Assembly (NCBI RefSeq): GCF_024721995.1
Contig: NZ_JANQBC010000003.1
Span: 248,001-312,000 of the forward strand
Direction: 5' to 3'
Length of the DNA: 64,000 nt
Source: Paenibacillus radicibacter
GTDB taxonomy: Bacteria > Bacillota > Bacilli > Paenibacillales > NBRC-103111
Both the position numbers and the translations under genes were made by a program. The notes below the pieces were generated by a model. It searched no databases and had not been told where the DNA came from. It worked only from the letters and a program-made list of their open reading frames with translations. Position 1 is the stretch's first letter. The number at the start of each line of letters is the position of its first letter. Below, in pieces: positions 26,405 to 37,337 of this stretch.

Positions 26405-26845
26405 ATGTCCAACAACATCCTAACTACAGAGAAAATTATGCTGAATGCTGCACCTACGTCGCGTAATGATGCAATTGCCCTTGCGGGTGAACTACTTGTG
26501 AAGGCAGGTCATGTGACTGAAGGTTATATTGCCAAAATGATCGAGCGCGAGGAGCTTGCGACAACATACATGGGCAACGCAGTGGCTATTCCTCATGGTA
26601 CTGCTGAAGCGAAAAATACGATTCAATCGACAGGAATTTCTGTGGTTCAAGTGCCTGGTGGCGTAGACTTTGGCGATGGTAATATCGCGAAGCTATTATT
26701 CGGTATTGCGGCAGTTAACGACGAGCATCTAGACATCATTCAGAACCTTGCAATCATCATCTCCGAAGAAGAAAATGTAGAGAAACTGGTACAAGCGAAA
26801 TCCGCCGCTGACATTCTTGCGATTATTGAAGAAGGGGGCGAGTAA
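26405..26845 (+). CDS. mtlF: Mannitol PTS EIIA component
   Basis: 146 residues of the EIIA-mannitol/fructose family. The phosphorylated histidine is in VAIPHGTAEAK, and the conserved LLFGIAA and HLDIIQNLA follow. It passes phosphate from HPr to the IIB domain of MtlA. The ATG at 26405 has AAGGAG about nine bases upstream; an in-frame ATG six codons earlier overlaps that site. It sits 30 bases after mtlR and 1 base before mtlD. Confidence 0.93.
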   Translation: MSNNILTTEKIMLNAAPTSRNDAIALAGELLVKAGHVTEGYIAKMIEREELATTYMGNAVAIPHGTAEAKNTIQSTGISVVQVPGGVDFGDGNIAKLLFGIAAVNDEHLDIIQNLAIIISEEENVEKLVQAKSAADILAIIEEGGE

Positions 26846-26846
26846 C

Positions 26847-27998
26847 ATGCGCGCAGTCCATTTTGGAGCAGGCAACATTGGTCGTGGATTCATCGGATTA
26901 TTGCTTCGGGATGCAGGCTATGACGTGTGTTTCGTCGACGTAAATCAAGAGATTATTGATGAGATCAACCGTCGTGGTGAATATGTTGTCGCGATTGCCG
27001 ATCAGAGTCGTGAAGAGATCGTTGTAACAGGCGTAAAGGGCGTAAACAGCTTGGATGAGGCTGCGGTAATTAGTGCGATTGCCGAGGCGGATCTTGTGAC
27101 GACTGCTGTTGGTCCGAATATCTTAGCACGTATTGCCCCTACGATTCGCAAAGCGATAATGGAGCGTCTGACACACTCCCAGAAGCCGCTTAATGTGATT
27201 GCTTGTGAGAACATGGTTGGCGGAAGTACGATTCTTAAAGGCTATGTGATGGAAACGTTGACGGAAGCGGAGCAATTGCAAGTTGGGCAATTCGTCGGAT
27301 TCCCTGACTCCGCAGTAGATCGCATCGTACCGAATCAGCAGCATGAAGATAAACTTCGCGTAGAAGTAGAGCCATTCTTCGAATGGATAATTGATCAGAA
27401 AGCATTCGTAGGCAGCGTGCCAACGATTGATAAAGCTCATTTCGTCGATGATCTTACACCATTTATTGAGCGTAAGCTGTTTACCGTTAACACAGGACAC
27501 GCAATTGCAGCTTATCTAGGTTATCACTTCGGTGTGCCGATGATCGCCGATTCTATTACGGACGAGCGCATCCGCCGCATGACGATGGAAGCTCTTGAAG
27601 AATCAGGGGCTGTTCTTGTGAAAAAATATGGATTCGACCCTGAAGCACACCGTGCTTATATTCATAAAATTCTAGGTCGCTTCGAGAATCCATATCTTGC
27701 GGACGAAGTAACTCGCATCGCACGTGGCCCGATTCGCAAGCTAGGTGCGAAAGATCGCCTCGTGAGTCCTGCAACTCAAGCGATTGGTTATGGGATTGAG
27801 CCTAAGGGGCTTGCCAATGGTATGGCAGCGGCGCTACTGTTTAACTATGAAGGTGATCCCGAAGCGGTAGAGCTTCAAGGAAGCATTCAGGAGATCGGAC
27901 TTGGTGCTACCATCACGAAGTATTGTGGGATTGAGGAAGGTTCGGAGATTCATCAATTGGTGATGGAGAAAGTTGAAGAGTTGCGGGGTTTAGTATAG
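26847..27998 (+). CDS. mtlD: Mannitol-1-phosphate 5-dehydrogenase
   Basis: 383 residues, a typical MtlD. The NAD-binding motif HFGAGNIGRGFIG opens the protein; the catalytic region contains the polyol dehydrogenase stretch KLFTVNTGHAIAAYLG with the active-site lysine. It oxidises mannitol-1-phosphate to fructose-6-phosphate. The start at 26847, right after the mtlF stop, has GAAGGGGG upstream in mtlF. It ends the operon before a terminator. Confidence 0.94.
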   Translation: MRAVHFGAGNIGRGFIGLLLRDAGYDVCFVDVNQEIIDEINRRGEYVVAIADQSREEIVVTGVKGVNSLDEAAVISAIAEADLVTTAVGPNILARIAPTIRKAIMERLTHSQKPLNVIACENMVGGSTILKGYVMETLTEAEQLQVGQFVGFPDSAVDRIVPNQQHEDKLRVEVEPFFEWIIDQKAFVGSVPTIDKAHFVDDLTPFIERKLFTVNTGHAIAAYLGYHFGVPMIADSITDERIRRMTMEALEESGAVLVKKYGFDPEAHRAYIHKILGRFENPYLADEVTRIARGPIRKLGAKDRLVSPATQAIGYGIEPKGLANGMAAALLFNYEGDPEAVELQGSIQEIGLGATITKYCGIEEGSEIHQLVMEKVEELRGLV

Positions 27999-28043
27999 GA
28001 ATGGATTCATTCTATTAGATGAAATAATAGATTGGCTTTGGAT

Positions 28044-28067
28044 GAAACGGATGTCTCATAGAGATGT
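28044..28067 (+). terminator. Terminator after mtlD
   Basis: AAACGGA pairs with TCCGTTT, with a smaller inner TCTC/GAGA pairing, followed by seven Ts. Confidence 0.8.
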
Positions 28068-28145
28068 CCGTTTTTTTGTTTTAACTATAATTAATTTCCT
28101 TCTAAATGAGAAAGGGATTCTGACAGGCATGCAGAATTAGATTTT

Positions 28146-28174
28146 ATATCCTGTTTTTTCCATACATATCCTGT
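28146..28174 (+). repeat. Direct repeat ATATCCTGT before the protease gene
   Basis: ATATCCTGT occurs at 28146-28154 and 28166-28174, 20 bases (about two helix turns) apart, upstream of the protease start. It may be a pair of regulator half-sites. Confidence 0.3.
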
Positions 28175-28222
28175 AAATCTTTAAAATGGGATCACTATTT
28201 CATAGAAATGAGGGAAAAACTT

Positions 28223-31200
28223 TTGAGAAAAATGAAGTTGTTTAAAAAAGCAACATCCCTAACACTCGCACTCTCACTCATCGCTTCTAGTGGATTATTG
28301 TTGTCTACGAGCAGTGCGAAGGCGGAAACAGTAGTAGACTTATTGCAGCAATCATCCTTATCAATTGCAAAGCCATCTGCTATGCAAAAAGCTTACATCT
28401 CACCAGGATTAAACCTAAATGCAAAATCTGCAGGGCCAATTAATGTTATTGTTCAGTTCCGTAATCAGCCAATTGCTGTCGGTAAATACGCAGCTAAGAT
28501 GGGAGTCAATACTTTCTCAGCTGAATCTACAGTATCCAGTATCAATTCCCAACAAACTTCTTTCTTGCAAGGAGCAGCTGACAAAGGACTCTCGATCACT
28601 AAAAACTTCACTTATAATACGGTTATTAATGGTATGGAAATTACAATCCCATCCAACCAGATCCAAGCTCTTGCTGACTTGCCCGAAGTACTCTCTGTCT
28701 ACGAGAATAGTACCTACTACGCAATTCCAGCACCTAATCCAACTCAGGACCAGCCTTTTATTGACATGGAACCACTAAATCAAATTGGAATCGATTATGC
28801 TTGGAATGTTGAGAAACTAACGGGTGCTGGCGTAAAAGTTGGGGTCATTGATACGGGCGTAGACTATAAGCATCCAGACCTTAAAGATGCTTATAAAGGC
28901 GGCTATGACTCATTCTACAACAGACCAGATCCGTATGAGGAAAAACCGGACTTATCCAATCCAGACAATCCATTTGAAGGTACCTATCATGGAACACATG
29001 TTGCCGGCACTATTGCAGGACGAGCAACCAATCCAACCTCTGAAATTGTTCAAAAAGGGGTCGCATATGAGGCGGACATGTACAATTACAAAGTCCTTGG
29101 ACGTGATGATAAAACAGGTCGAGCATCTGGTTCATCTGCACAAGTTATTGATGGTATAGAACGTGCTGTAAGAGATGGCGCACAAGTCATTAACTTGTCT
29201 CTAGGTGCAGACAGCGTTAAAGACCCTAACAGCCCAGATTCCATAGCGATTAATAATGCGGTATTAGCAGGAGTCGTAGCAGTTGTGGCAAGTGGCAATG
29301 CAGCAGATAGTGGCCCTTACTACTACTCAATGGGATCACCAGCCTCAGCATGCTTGGCATTACTGTTGGTGCCGTTACTAGTGCTTCCAAAATTTATACA
29401 ACTGGTGTTCACAGTTCATTAATAACACCTGCACCGAAGGCTGATGCCGCAGGAAAAACTACGGAACAGAATTCCAATGAAACAAACACGAAAACGGAAC
29501 AACCTACTGTACCTCCTGTAGAAGCTGCTCAACTTACGGCAGCAGAATCGATTACCCCTTCAGAAGTGGCTGATCCGCCTGCTAAGCCTAAAGAACAAGC
29601 TGAAGATAATAAGCAAATTCAATCTACAGAATCTGCTCAGTCTACGGCGACTGACACCGAAACTTCTCTTGATCATCCTTTGCAAACCATGGGTTGGGAA
29701 ACTGGAAAAGAGAATTTTGCAGAGATTTTAGGTAGTAGTCCATTAGATGCTGTATATGTGGGTCTTGGTGCGGAAGCTGACTATAAAGATAAAGATGTCA
29801 AAGATAAGATTGTATTAGCTTCACGCGGAATTCTATCATTTATTGACAAAGCAACAATTGCAAAGAGTCATGGGGCAAAAGCGATCATTATCTTCAATGG
29901 TAACGTTATTTCTGGAACGAGTACACCTGACCTTAATGATGACGTTAAAGATCGCAATGGCTCTATTAATGCATTAGTTGGTGATAGCCTCTCTCTTCTT
30001 CCTATATTGGATATGAAGGGAACCGAAGGTCGACAATTAGCTAGAAAACTAACTGATGGAAGCGGCTCTACGCTTACATTTACGTTTAATAAAGAATTCA
30101 AAGCATCTCCTATCCCTGGAGATGATATGGCATCCTTTAGCTCAAGAGGTCCGGAATCAGATGGTAATTTCAGTATCAAACCCGATATCGCAGCACCGGG
30201 CGTGAATATCATGTCCACTTGGCCAGCATACGGTGGGGACTATACAGATGCGTACAATCGAATTAGTGGTACAAGTATGGCAACTCCTCATGTCGCAGGT
30301 CTAGCCATACTTTTGAAACAAAAGTATCCAAACTGGTCACCATTCGATGTTCGAGCTGCACTAGCAAACACAGCCGAACAAATTTATTTCGATAAAGATG
30401 AGAACATGCTCTACGATGTCTACTCACAAGGTGCTGGAAGAGTAAATATCAAGAATGCTCTTCAAACTCCTGCTTTAGTACAAACTATAGACACCATTCA
30501 AATCTTGGATAAAAACTTAAATAGACAACGCGTGACCAACTACAACAGCAGTGCAAGTTTTGGATTAATGAAAGCTGGGGAAGCAGCTAAAGAAGAAAAA
30601 CTCCAACTTAAAAATATTTCAGACCAAAGCGTAACCTATAAGGCTTCTATTAAAATGCACCCTAGCGTTTCTTCTGACCTTAGCAACAACTATGCGAATT
30701 GGATCGACACTCCAGATGTAAAAAATATCTCAACAGCTTTAAATGGCCTTAGTGCAGATAGCCAAATCACTGTAACCCCAGGAGAGACAAAGAAATTCTC
30801 CCTAACACTCAGCCCTAATGTAAATGCAGTGGATGGTGTATATGAAGGAGATATTATTCTAACTAGCAATGATCACCCAACGTTGCATTTACCCTTTGTC
30901 GTGAATGTCGGTACGAATCCTAATCCTGAAACTGGATTCCCTTTACAAGATATGACACTCACAAGAGACTACATTGTGACCAATGGCTTATCAGAAGAAA
31001 AAACAGCTGATGCGTCCGTTACCTTAAATGCAGATTACATGAATTTAATTACGCTTGAGTACTTTGGTTATGATGGTAACTCAATTGGAATTGTTGGTCA
31101 GTATGCGAATAAAGTTAATGGTGAACTTCAAGCTATTGATCCTGACAAATTTATATTTAAGAAACTGGACGGCTCTTACTATAATGTCGTCGATAATAAG

Positions 31201-32670
31201 AAAGTTGTCGGCAAGCTCAATCCCGGTAACTATGTATTATCCATAGAAGCCTCACTTGTTGACAAAAACTTAAATCCGCTTAAATATCCTGATGGTAGTG
31301 ATATCGCTTATTCCGCCGAAAAAGCATTTGGTGTTAGAACCAATACAAGTCCAGGTACTGGTGGAGACGGCGGTAGTACCGGCGGTGGCGGTGGCGGTGG
31401 CTCCAGCTCCGGCGGCGGCTCAACAACACCTGCTCCTACACCATCACCAACGACTAACAACTCCGCGACAAGTGTTGTAAACCAAGGCCAAGTAGCTGTA
31501 AACGTGATTGCTTCTGTAAGCAAGAGTGGTAGCGATGTATCAGCGAAGATTTCTGATGCTGACTTGCAATCTGCTCTGAATAAGAACCCAAAATTACCTG
31601 CTGCTCTCGTTGTAAATGCACCTGTGAAAGATGGAGAGAAGCTCAACTTCACTCTCACACCTGCGCAAGTTGCCAAGCTACAAAGCGGAAATTCAGAAAA
31701 TTCTGTCATTATTAGCAGTGGATCTGCATCTCTTGCACTCCCTGTATCTGCACTCAAGAATGTCCCTGCAGGTGCTGAAATAACTGTAATAATCGGCTCC
31801 GCAGCTGATCAAAACGCAACTTTCTCAAGCAAACTGCCAGGTACGAAGGTGCTTAGCACACCAATATCTTACGAAGTCAATGTCGTAAACGGCAGCACAT
31901 CAACTCCGCTTGATGTCCCTGCTCAAACTTTCGTTAAGCGTTCGTTCAACATTGCTGGCAATATCGATACAAACAATGTCGGTGTTCTCTACCTCTCTGG
32001 TGGTGAAGTAAATGGTGTTCCAGCTACAATTACGAAGAACACAGACGGTACGAAGACGGTAACTGTAAGCCGTCCTGGTTTCTCTGTATACGCTCTAGCT
32101 ACTCGCTCCGTTCAATTTACGGACATCGACACATCATGGGCCAAATCTCGCATTGAAGGTCTAGCTAATCGTTTCCTTCTTTTCGGAACATCTGATACGA
32201 CTTTCTCACCTACAAAAGACGTCACGCGCGCAGAATTTGCAGCAATGCTCACTCGTGCACTTGGTTTGCAAGCAAAAGGGAATACCAAGTTCACTGATAT
32301 CGCTTCAACAGATTGGTTCTCAGGTGCTGTAGCTGCTGCTTCTAACGCTGGTCTAATTAGCGGCGTTGGTGGTGACAAGTTCGATCCGAATGCTGTAATC
32401 AGCCGTCAAGACTTAGCGGTTATGGTTGCTCGCGCATTGAAACTTCTCAATGTTTCAACGAAGAGCCTACCTGGCAACGTGCCTTACGGCGATCAGTCGA
32501 GCATCGAATCCTATGCACAAGACAGCATCAAAACACTTACAGACAACGGCCTTATCTCTGGAGTGAAGTCAGACGAAGCAACATTATTCTTACCAACTGC
32601 CACCACAACTCGCGAAGCTGCTGCTTCTGTCATCTACTTCTTATTGCAAAAAGGAAACTTGATTAACTAA
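28223..32670 (+). pseudogene. S8 serine protease with PA insert and SLH anchor, frameshifted near 29350
   Basis: A Vpr-like secreted subtilase of nearly 1,500 residues. In order: signal peptide (TSLTLALSLIASSGLL to AKA), I9 propeptide, catalytic Asp (VIDTGVDYKH), His (YHGTHVAGTIAG), oxyanion Asn (VVASGNAADS), a PTE-rich insertion (about 29420-29690), a PA-type domain, catalytic Ser (SGTSMATPHVAG), Fn3-like region, Gly/Ser linker (31360-31430), and three SLH repeats binding the cell wall. After GSPASA the frame ends at 29422, while the -1 frame continues LGITVGAVTS from 29350. One base is missing relative to an intact gene. The break separates Asp/His from Ser, so the first product alone is inactive. 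A sequencing error is possible. TTG at 28223 is the likely start, after AGGGA. Confidence 0.82.
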
Positions 32671-32707
32671 TCGTTACGAGCTTTGCTCGTTCCCTGTTAA
32701 TCCAAAC

Positions 32708-32746
32708 AAAAAGAGTCCCCTTCGTCATAGACGAAAGGGACTCTTG
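32708..32746. terminator. Bidirectional terminator between protease and cydC
   Basis: AAGAGTCCCCTTCGTC pairs with GACGAAAGGGACTCTT (about one mismatch). A-run on the left favours the minus-strand cyd operon. Confidence 0.85.
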
Positions 32747-32776
32747 CTATATAGTGAGCTATATTGAACCGTCAGC

Positions 32777-34600
32777 TTAAACTCCTACTGGCCGATCCAA
32801 ATGATACAAGTTCCGATATCGCGGATAACTCGCCATCAATTCCGCGTGTGTTCCACGCATCTCGATCTTACCATCTTCCATGAAAATCACTTCATCCATC
32901 TGCTCTGCACCGACGAGATGATGCGTAATCCAGATGAGCGACTTGCCCTCCATCGTCTGGAACATCGTTCGCAACAGCTCTCGCTCTGTGCGTGGATCAA
33001 GTCCGACTGTCGGTTCATCAAGAATAACGACCGGTGTCTCCTGGAGGAGGACACGAGCTAGCGCAATACGCTGACGTTCACCACCAGAGAAGCGTTTACC
33101 CGCTTCATGCATCGGAGTATCAAACCCATGTGGTAGCGACTCAATAAGCGTATCCAGACGAACCAATTTCGCAACTTCTGCAATGTCCTCGTCCGATGCA
33201 CTGCGTCTTCCAAGTCGCATGTTATTCGCAAGCGTCGTATCAAATAAATGTGGACTTTGATTCAGTACGGAGATCACACTTGGAATATGTTCACCATAAG
33301 CATCAGCTGGCACATTATTAATGCGTACTTCACCGCTAACAGGTGAGATCGCACCTTGAATAAGCTTCAGAAGCGTCGATTTACCCGCACCACTTCGTCC
33401 GATAATCGCCACTTTCTTCCCTTGTGGGATGTCGAGCGAGACTCCATCTACGCTCCATATTGGCTGCCTTGTGTCAACACTAGCTGTGCCTTGAGCAGCC
33501 TCATCCGACGTAGAAACGTTACCTTCATACGCATAACGAACATCCTGTAAGGAGATATGCGCTTGCTGTCTGACCACACGAAACGCCTCATCAGTAACCC
33601 CAGACTTGCTATCCTGTCCTATCGATAGAGCATCATGTACTTCCACTTCATAATCCGACTCCCCAATCGCATTCAACCGACTAAGCGACTGCTTGTAGGA
33701 TGGGATTTTCTCAATCGCATCCGATACAGGAATGAACGCATCCATAATGGGTAGAGTCACCAGTACGAATGCAGCGATATGCGTAACCATCATCTTCCCA
33801 TCCGCATACTGCTGTCCAGCCCAGTAAATCATGATCACAACGGCGAAACCAACCATTGCTGCTGCGATCATTCCACGCCATCTGCTCCACGTGCTAAGTG
33901 AGCGTTCAACACGCGTTACTTCCGCTTCATCGGCTTCATACATCGCAAGGAATTGTGATGCACGACCGCTTATTTTCCAATCGCTAATGCCAAGCACGGC
34001 ATCTGTTAGCTTCTGATACAATCGGTTACGGCCAGCCTTCATCTGCTGTTGTTTACGAATCGTAACGGCAAGCGATACCCATGGCAGAACCACTACAAGC
34101 ACAAGTAGGTACAGTCCCATCACAATGGCGAACGTTAAGTCCCACCAGCCAAGAACACCGACAACAACTCCATACATAAGTGCTGCTACGACAGCTGGGA
34201 AAATGGTACGAATATACACGTTTTGCAAATGCTCAATATCGTCTGCTAATACGCTAAGAATATCCCCTGTACGGAATCTGGATCGAATGAATAATGCCTG
34301 CGGCTCTAAGATTCGATACAGCCTCACACGCATTTGAGATAAAATCCGCAGTACCGCATCATGCCCAACCAATCGCTCGATATAATGCACAACCGCTCGG
34401 CTAATTCCGAATGTCCGTACAAGTACAACCGGCACATAAACCATCAGAATATTTTCCGGACGCAGAGCAGATTTGGAGATGAGGTACCCCGACGTAAATG
34501 TCAGCATACTCGCACTCATCACGGTGAGCGCACCAATCGCAATAATGATCACAAACCGCCAGTAGTACGTTTTAACATATGGCATGATCCATTGCTTCAT
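32777..34600 (-). CDS. cydC: Cytochrome bd assembly ABC exporter, CydC subunit
   Basis: 607 residues: six membrane helices (to about 305), then an ATPase domain with Walker A GRSGAGKST, signature FSGGERQRIA and Walker B PVVILDEPTVGLD. The stretch RTGDILSVLADDIEHLQ is typical of CydC. With CydD it forms a heterodimer needed to assemble cytochrome bd (thiol/haem handling). A longer polar stretch of about 60 residues (about 330-390) between membrane and ATPase parts is larger than usual. Start and cydD stop overlap as ATGA, so translation is coupled. Last gene of the operon. Confidence 0.88.
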   Translation of the reverse strand: MKQWIMPYVKTYYWRFVIIIAIGALTVMSASMLTFTSGYLISKSALRPENILMVYVPVVLVRTFGISRAVVHYIERLVGHDAVLRILSQMRVRLYRILEPQALFIRSRFRTGDILSVLADDIEHLQNVYIRTIFPAVVAALMYGVVVGVLGWWDLTFAIVMGLYLLVLVVVLPWVSLAVTIRKQQQMKAGRNRLYQKLTDAVLGISDWKISGRASQFLAMYEADEAEVTRVERSLSTWSRWRGMIAAAMVGFAVVIMIYWAGQQYADGKMMVTHIAAFVLVTLPIMDAFIPVSDAIEKIPSYKQSLSRLNAIGESDYEVEVHDALSIGQDSKSGVTDEAFRVVRQQAHISLQDVRYAYEGNVSTSDEAAQGTASVDTRQPIWSVDGVSLDIPQGKKVAIIGRSGAGKSTLLKLIQGAISPVSGEVRINNVPADAYGEHIPSVISVLNQSPHLFDTTLANNMRLGRRSASDEDIAEVAKLVRLDTLIESLPHGFDTPMHEAGKRFSGGERQRIALARVLLQETPVVILDEPTVGLDPRTERELLRTMFQTMEGKSLIWITHHLVGAEQMDEVIFMEDGKIEMRGTHAELMASYPRYRNLYHLDRPVGV

Positions 34601-36321
34601 GAAATCCCCTCCAATTGCAAGGCAACCATCTCATAGTAAACGCCCTTGCTCGCCATTAACTCATTATGCGTACCAATCTCAGCTACCTTGCCTTGATCCA
34701 TCACAATAACAAGATCCATGTCCGGCATCCAGTGCAGTCGATGAGTCGCAAGAAACACGAGTTTATCGGAAAATAGGTCTAACATTGTCGCCTTCAGCTC
34801 ATACTCCGTCTCGATATCCAGATGTGCCGTCGGCTCATCTAACAATATAACCGAACGTTGACTTAAGAAGGCTCGTGCAAGCGCCACACGCTGTTCCTGA
34901 CCGCCACTGAGCATACGCCCGCCATTACCAATCACTTCATTCACACCATTCGGCAGACCCGCCACTACGCGCGTTAAGCCAGCTGCTTCAATCGCTTGTT
35001 CAACATCTTCTATAGACGCCTCAGGATGATAGAAACGTACATTATCTGCTAGCGTGCCATTAAAAATGTATGGATGCTGCGGGATATACGTCGTTCCTTG
35101 CTGCCAAGCTTCACTTGTAAGCGAGGCATACGTATTCTCATTCACATCAATACTCCCTGACGTCGGTCGCAAGAAACCACCCAACACATCAATGAGTGTA
35201 GATTTACCTGCACCACTCTCACCAACAATGCCGATCTTGCGCATTCCCGCCAGTTCAATCGAAACATCGTCAATGGAAGGACGTCCACTGCCTTCGTGTT
35301 CAACGCCAACTCCGTGTAACTTTATTGAACTATCTTTAGCCCAAGCTAAATTCGTAGCCATCCCATTCGTCTGCTCCGCTACCGGCTCATCTATAATCGC
35401 CTGCATCGCTGCCCCAGCTTCTTTCCCATTCAAAGTCGCATGGTAGTCCGCACCCACCATTCGAACAGGTAAGAAGTACTCCGGTGCGAGGATTAGAATT
35501 AACAAGCCTGTATATAAGTCTAGGTTACCGTTAATCAGACGAAGTCCAAGACTCACCGCTACGGATGCCACGGACAAACTCGTGAAGAAATCGAGCGCGA
35601 ACGAAGATAAGAATGCCACTCTTAGCGTCTTCATCGTCGCTGAGCGATATCGGTTACTCACCTTGCCAATCGTCTCACTATGCGCACGACTCTGTCCCAA
35701 GAACTTAAGTGTCTCGAGTCCTCGAAGTGCATCAACAAAGTGGTTCGATAACTTCCGATAGGACTCCCACTGCTCGTTCATCTGCTTCTTCGCAGCTAAA
35801 CCGACAAGAATCAAGAAAGCGATCAAGATCGGCATCGTGAACGTCAGAATTAAGCCTGCCGTTATATCCAAGTAATACACATAAGCTAGTATGAGAACGG
35901 GTGTAATTGAAGTGCTAATCATCCTTGGAAGGATAAGCTCTAGATAGGTGCGGAACTTCGATACACCTTCAAGCACAAGTGTGACCAAGTTACCCGTCCC
36001 AGCCGTTTGCGCAAAGCGCGGTCCAAGCTGAAACAGCTTTTCCATTAACTTTTTCCTTATAGAGATTCCTGTCACCTCGGCAAAGCGATACGCCACTTTT
36101 TGCTGCAACATATTTGTGATTTGGCGTATAAAAAAAGCAAGCAGAAACAGCGCAATAGTGCCCGTCTGCTCGCTTAATGTCTCCCCTGCAAAAAGGGCGG
36201 ACAAGACGTCCGCCAGCCATTTTGCCTGAAAAATTATAGAAAAGCTTTGCACGAGAATGAGGATTGTGATCATCATTAGGACCGGCTTGATCCCCTTATA
36301 TCCCAGCAAATTTCTATCCAT
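34597..36321 (-). CDS. cydD: Cytochrome bd assembly ABC exporter, CydD subunit
   Basis: 574 residues. Six helices, then an ATPase with Walker A GESGAGKST, signature LSGGQEQRVALARA and Walker B VILLDEPTAHLD. The early motif TGNLVTLVLEGVSKFRTY matches the CydD type. In Bacillus subtilis naming this third gene is called CydC; the E. coli-style name is used here. It partners the next gene product. Its ATG overlaps the cydB stop by one base (TAATG). Confidence 0.88.
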   Translation of the reverse strand: MDRNLLGYKGIKPVLMMITILILVQSFSIIFQAKWLADVLSALFAGETLSEQTGTIALFLLAFFIRQITNMLQQKVAYRFAEVTGISIRKKLMEKLFQLGPRFAQTAGTGNLVTLVLEGVSKFRTYLELILPRMISTSITPVLILAYVYYLDITAGLILTFTMPILIAFLILVGLAAKKQMNEQWESYRKLSNHFVDALRGLETLKFLGQSRAHSETIGKVSNRYRSATMKTLRVAFLSSFALDFFTSLSVASVAVSLGLRLINGNLDLYTGLLILILAPEYFLPVRMVGADYHATLNGKEAGAAMQAIIDEPVAEQTNGMATNLAWAKDSSIKLHGVGVEHEGSGRPSIDDVSIELAGMRKIGIVGESGAGKSTLIDVLGGFLRPTSGSIDVNENTYASLTSEAWQQGTTYIPQHPYIFNGTLADNVRFYHPEASIEDVEQAIEAAGLTRVVAGLPNGVNEVIGNGGRMLSGGQEQRVALARAFLSQRSVILLDEPTAHLDIETEYELKATMLDLFSDKLVFLATHRLHWMPDMDLVIVMDQGKVAEIGTHNELMASKGVYYEMVALQLEGIS

Positions 36322-37337
36322 TAATATTCCATATGCTCCTTCTCGTTAATCCGCTTGTGGAACACGAAGTAACTCCAAATCTGATATCCAAGTACGAATG
36401 GAAGCAGTGTAAGTGCCACAATCGTCATGACTTTAAGGGAATATGCCCCAGATGATGCATTCGTCACCGTTAAGTCATACAAAGGATTGATCGAACTAAT
36501 CATCACACGCGGGAATAGTCCCACGAAGATGGATGCTGTTGAAAGCAAGATGACAGCGCCCGTCATACCGAATGCCCAGCCATCGCGTTTGCTTTCCATG
36601 AAGTAACCGCTTAGTAGGAACGCAACAACACCTAGAATTGCGATCCATACGAGATAACCGCTGCGAAGCACGAATAAATCGGTCATCATGTACGTCATCA
36701 AGGAGAAAATGCCAAGTACGGCAGCGAGCGGGAATAACATTTTCTTCGCCATCGCACGAGCGCGATCTCTTAGGTCACCCATTGTACGAAGCGTAGTGAA
36801 CATCAAGCCGTGTACGAAGCAAAGCATCGTAACCGCTAAACCACCCATGACTGTATAGGCATTCACGATATCGAAGAATCCTGCACGCATTTCCATGTCT
36901 TGATCGATTGGAAGCCCTTGAATGAGACATGCAAACACAACACCGAACAAGAACGGAGGTAGGGAACTTCCGAAGAAGATCGCCCAATCCCATGCCTTTT
37001 TCCAAGTTTCAGAACTACCCTTACCTCTAAACTCAAACGCAACACCGCGCGCAATTAGCGCAAGTAAAACGAACACAAGTGGAATGAAGAACCCACTGAA
37101 TAGTGTCGCGTACCAGTGTGGGAATGCTGCGAACATCGCGCCACCCGCTGTAATTAACCAAACTTCGTTCGCGTCCCAGAATGGGCCAATGGAGTTAATG
37201 AGCGCACGACGCTCCAAATCTGTTTTGGCAAGAAACTTCGTTGCCATCCCGACACCAAAGTCAAAACCTTCTAGGAAGAAGAAGCCTACGAACAACACCG
37301 CGACCAGAATGAACCAGATAACCGGTAATGTTAGCAT
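36321..37337 (-). CDS. cydB: Cytochrome bd ubiquinol/menaquinol oxidase subunit II
   Basis: 338 residues with about eight or nine membrane helices. Characteristic are the opening FFLEGFDFGVG, NEVWLITAGGAMFAAFPHWY and the later ISSINPLYDLTVTNASS. It forms the membrane heterodimer with CydA that reduces oxygen to water. TAAGGAGG precedes the ATG, which overlaps the cydA stop by 7 bases. Confidence 0.92.
   Translation of the reverse strand: MLTLPVIWFILVAVLFVGFFFLEGFDFGVGMATKFLAKTDLERRALINSIGPFWDANEVWLITAGGAMFAAFPHWYATLFSGFFIPLVFVLLALIARGVAFEFRGKGSSETWKKAWDWAIFFGSSLPPFLFGVVFACLIQGLPIDQDMEMRAGFFDIVNAYTVMGGLAVTMLCFVHGLMFTTLRTMGDLRDRARAMAKKMLFPLAAVLGIFSLMTYMMTDLFVLRSGYLVWIAILGVVAFLLSGYFMESKRDGWAFGMTGAVILLSTASIFVGLFPRVMISSINPLYDLTVTNASSGAYSLKVMTIVALTLLPFVLGYQIWSYFVFHKRINEKEHMEY

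Noticed and set aside
29340-29360. Programmed -1 frameshifting in the protease
   Set aside because: No X-XXY-YYZ slippery site and no clear downstream pseudoknot; a lost base is simpler.
31308-31757. Minus-strand frame rich in Pro and Glu opposite the protease linker
   Set aside because: Shadow of the Gly/Ser linker and following domain; no start signals.
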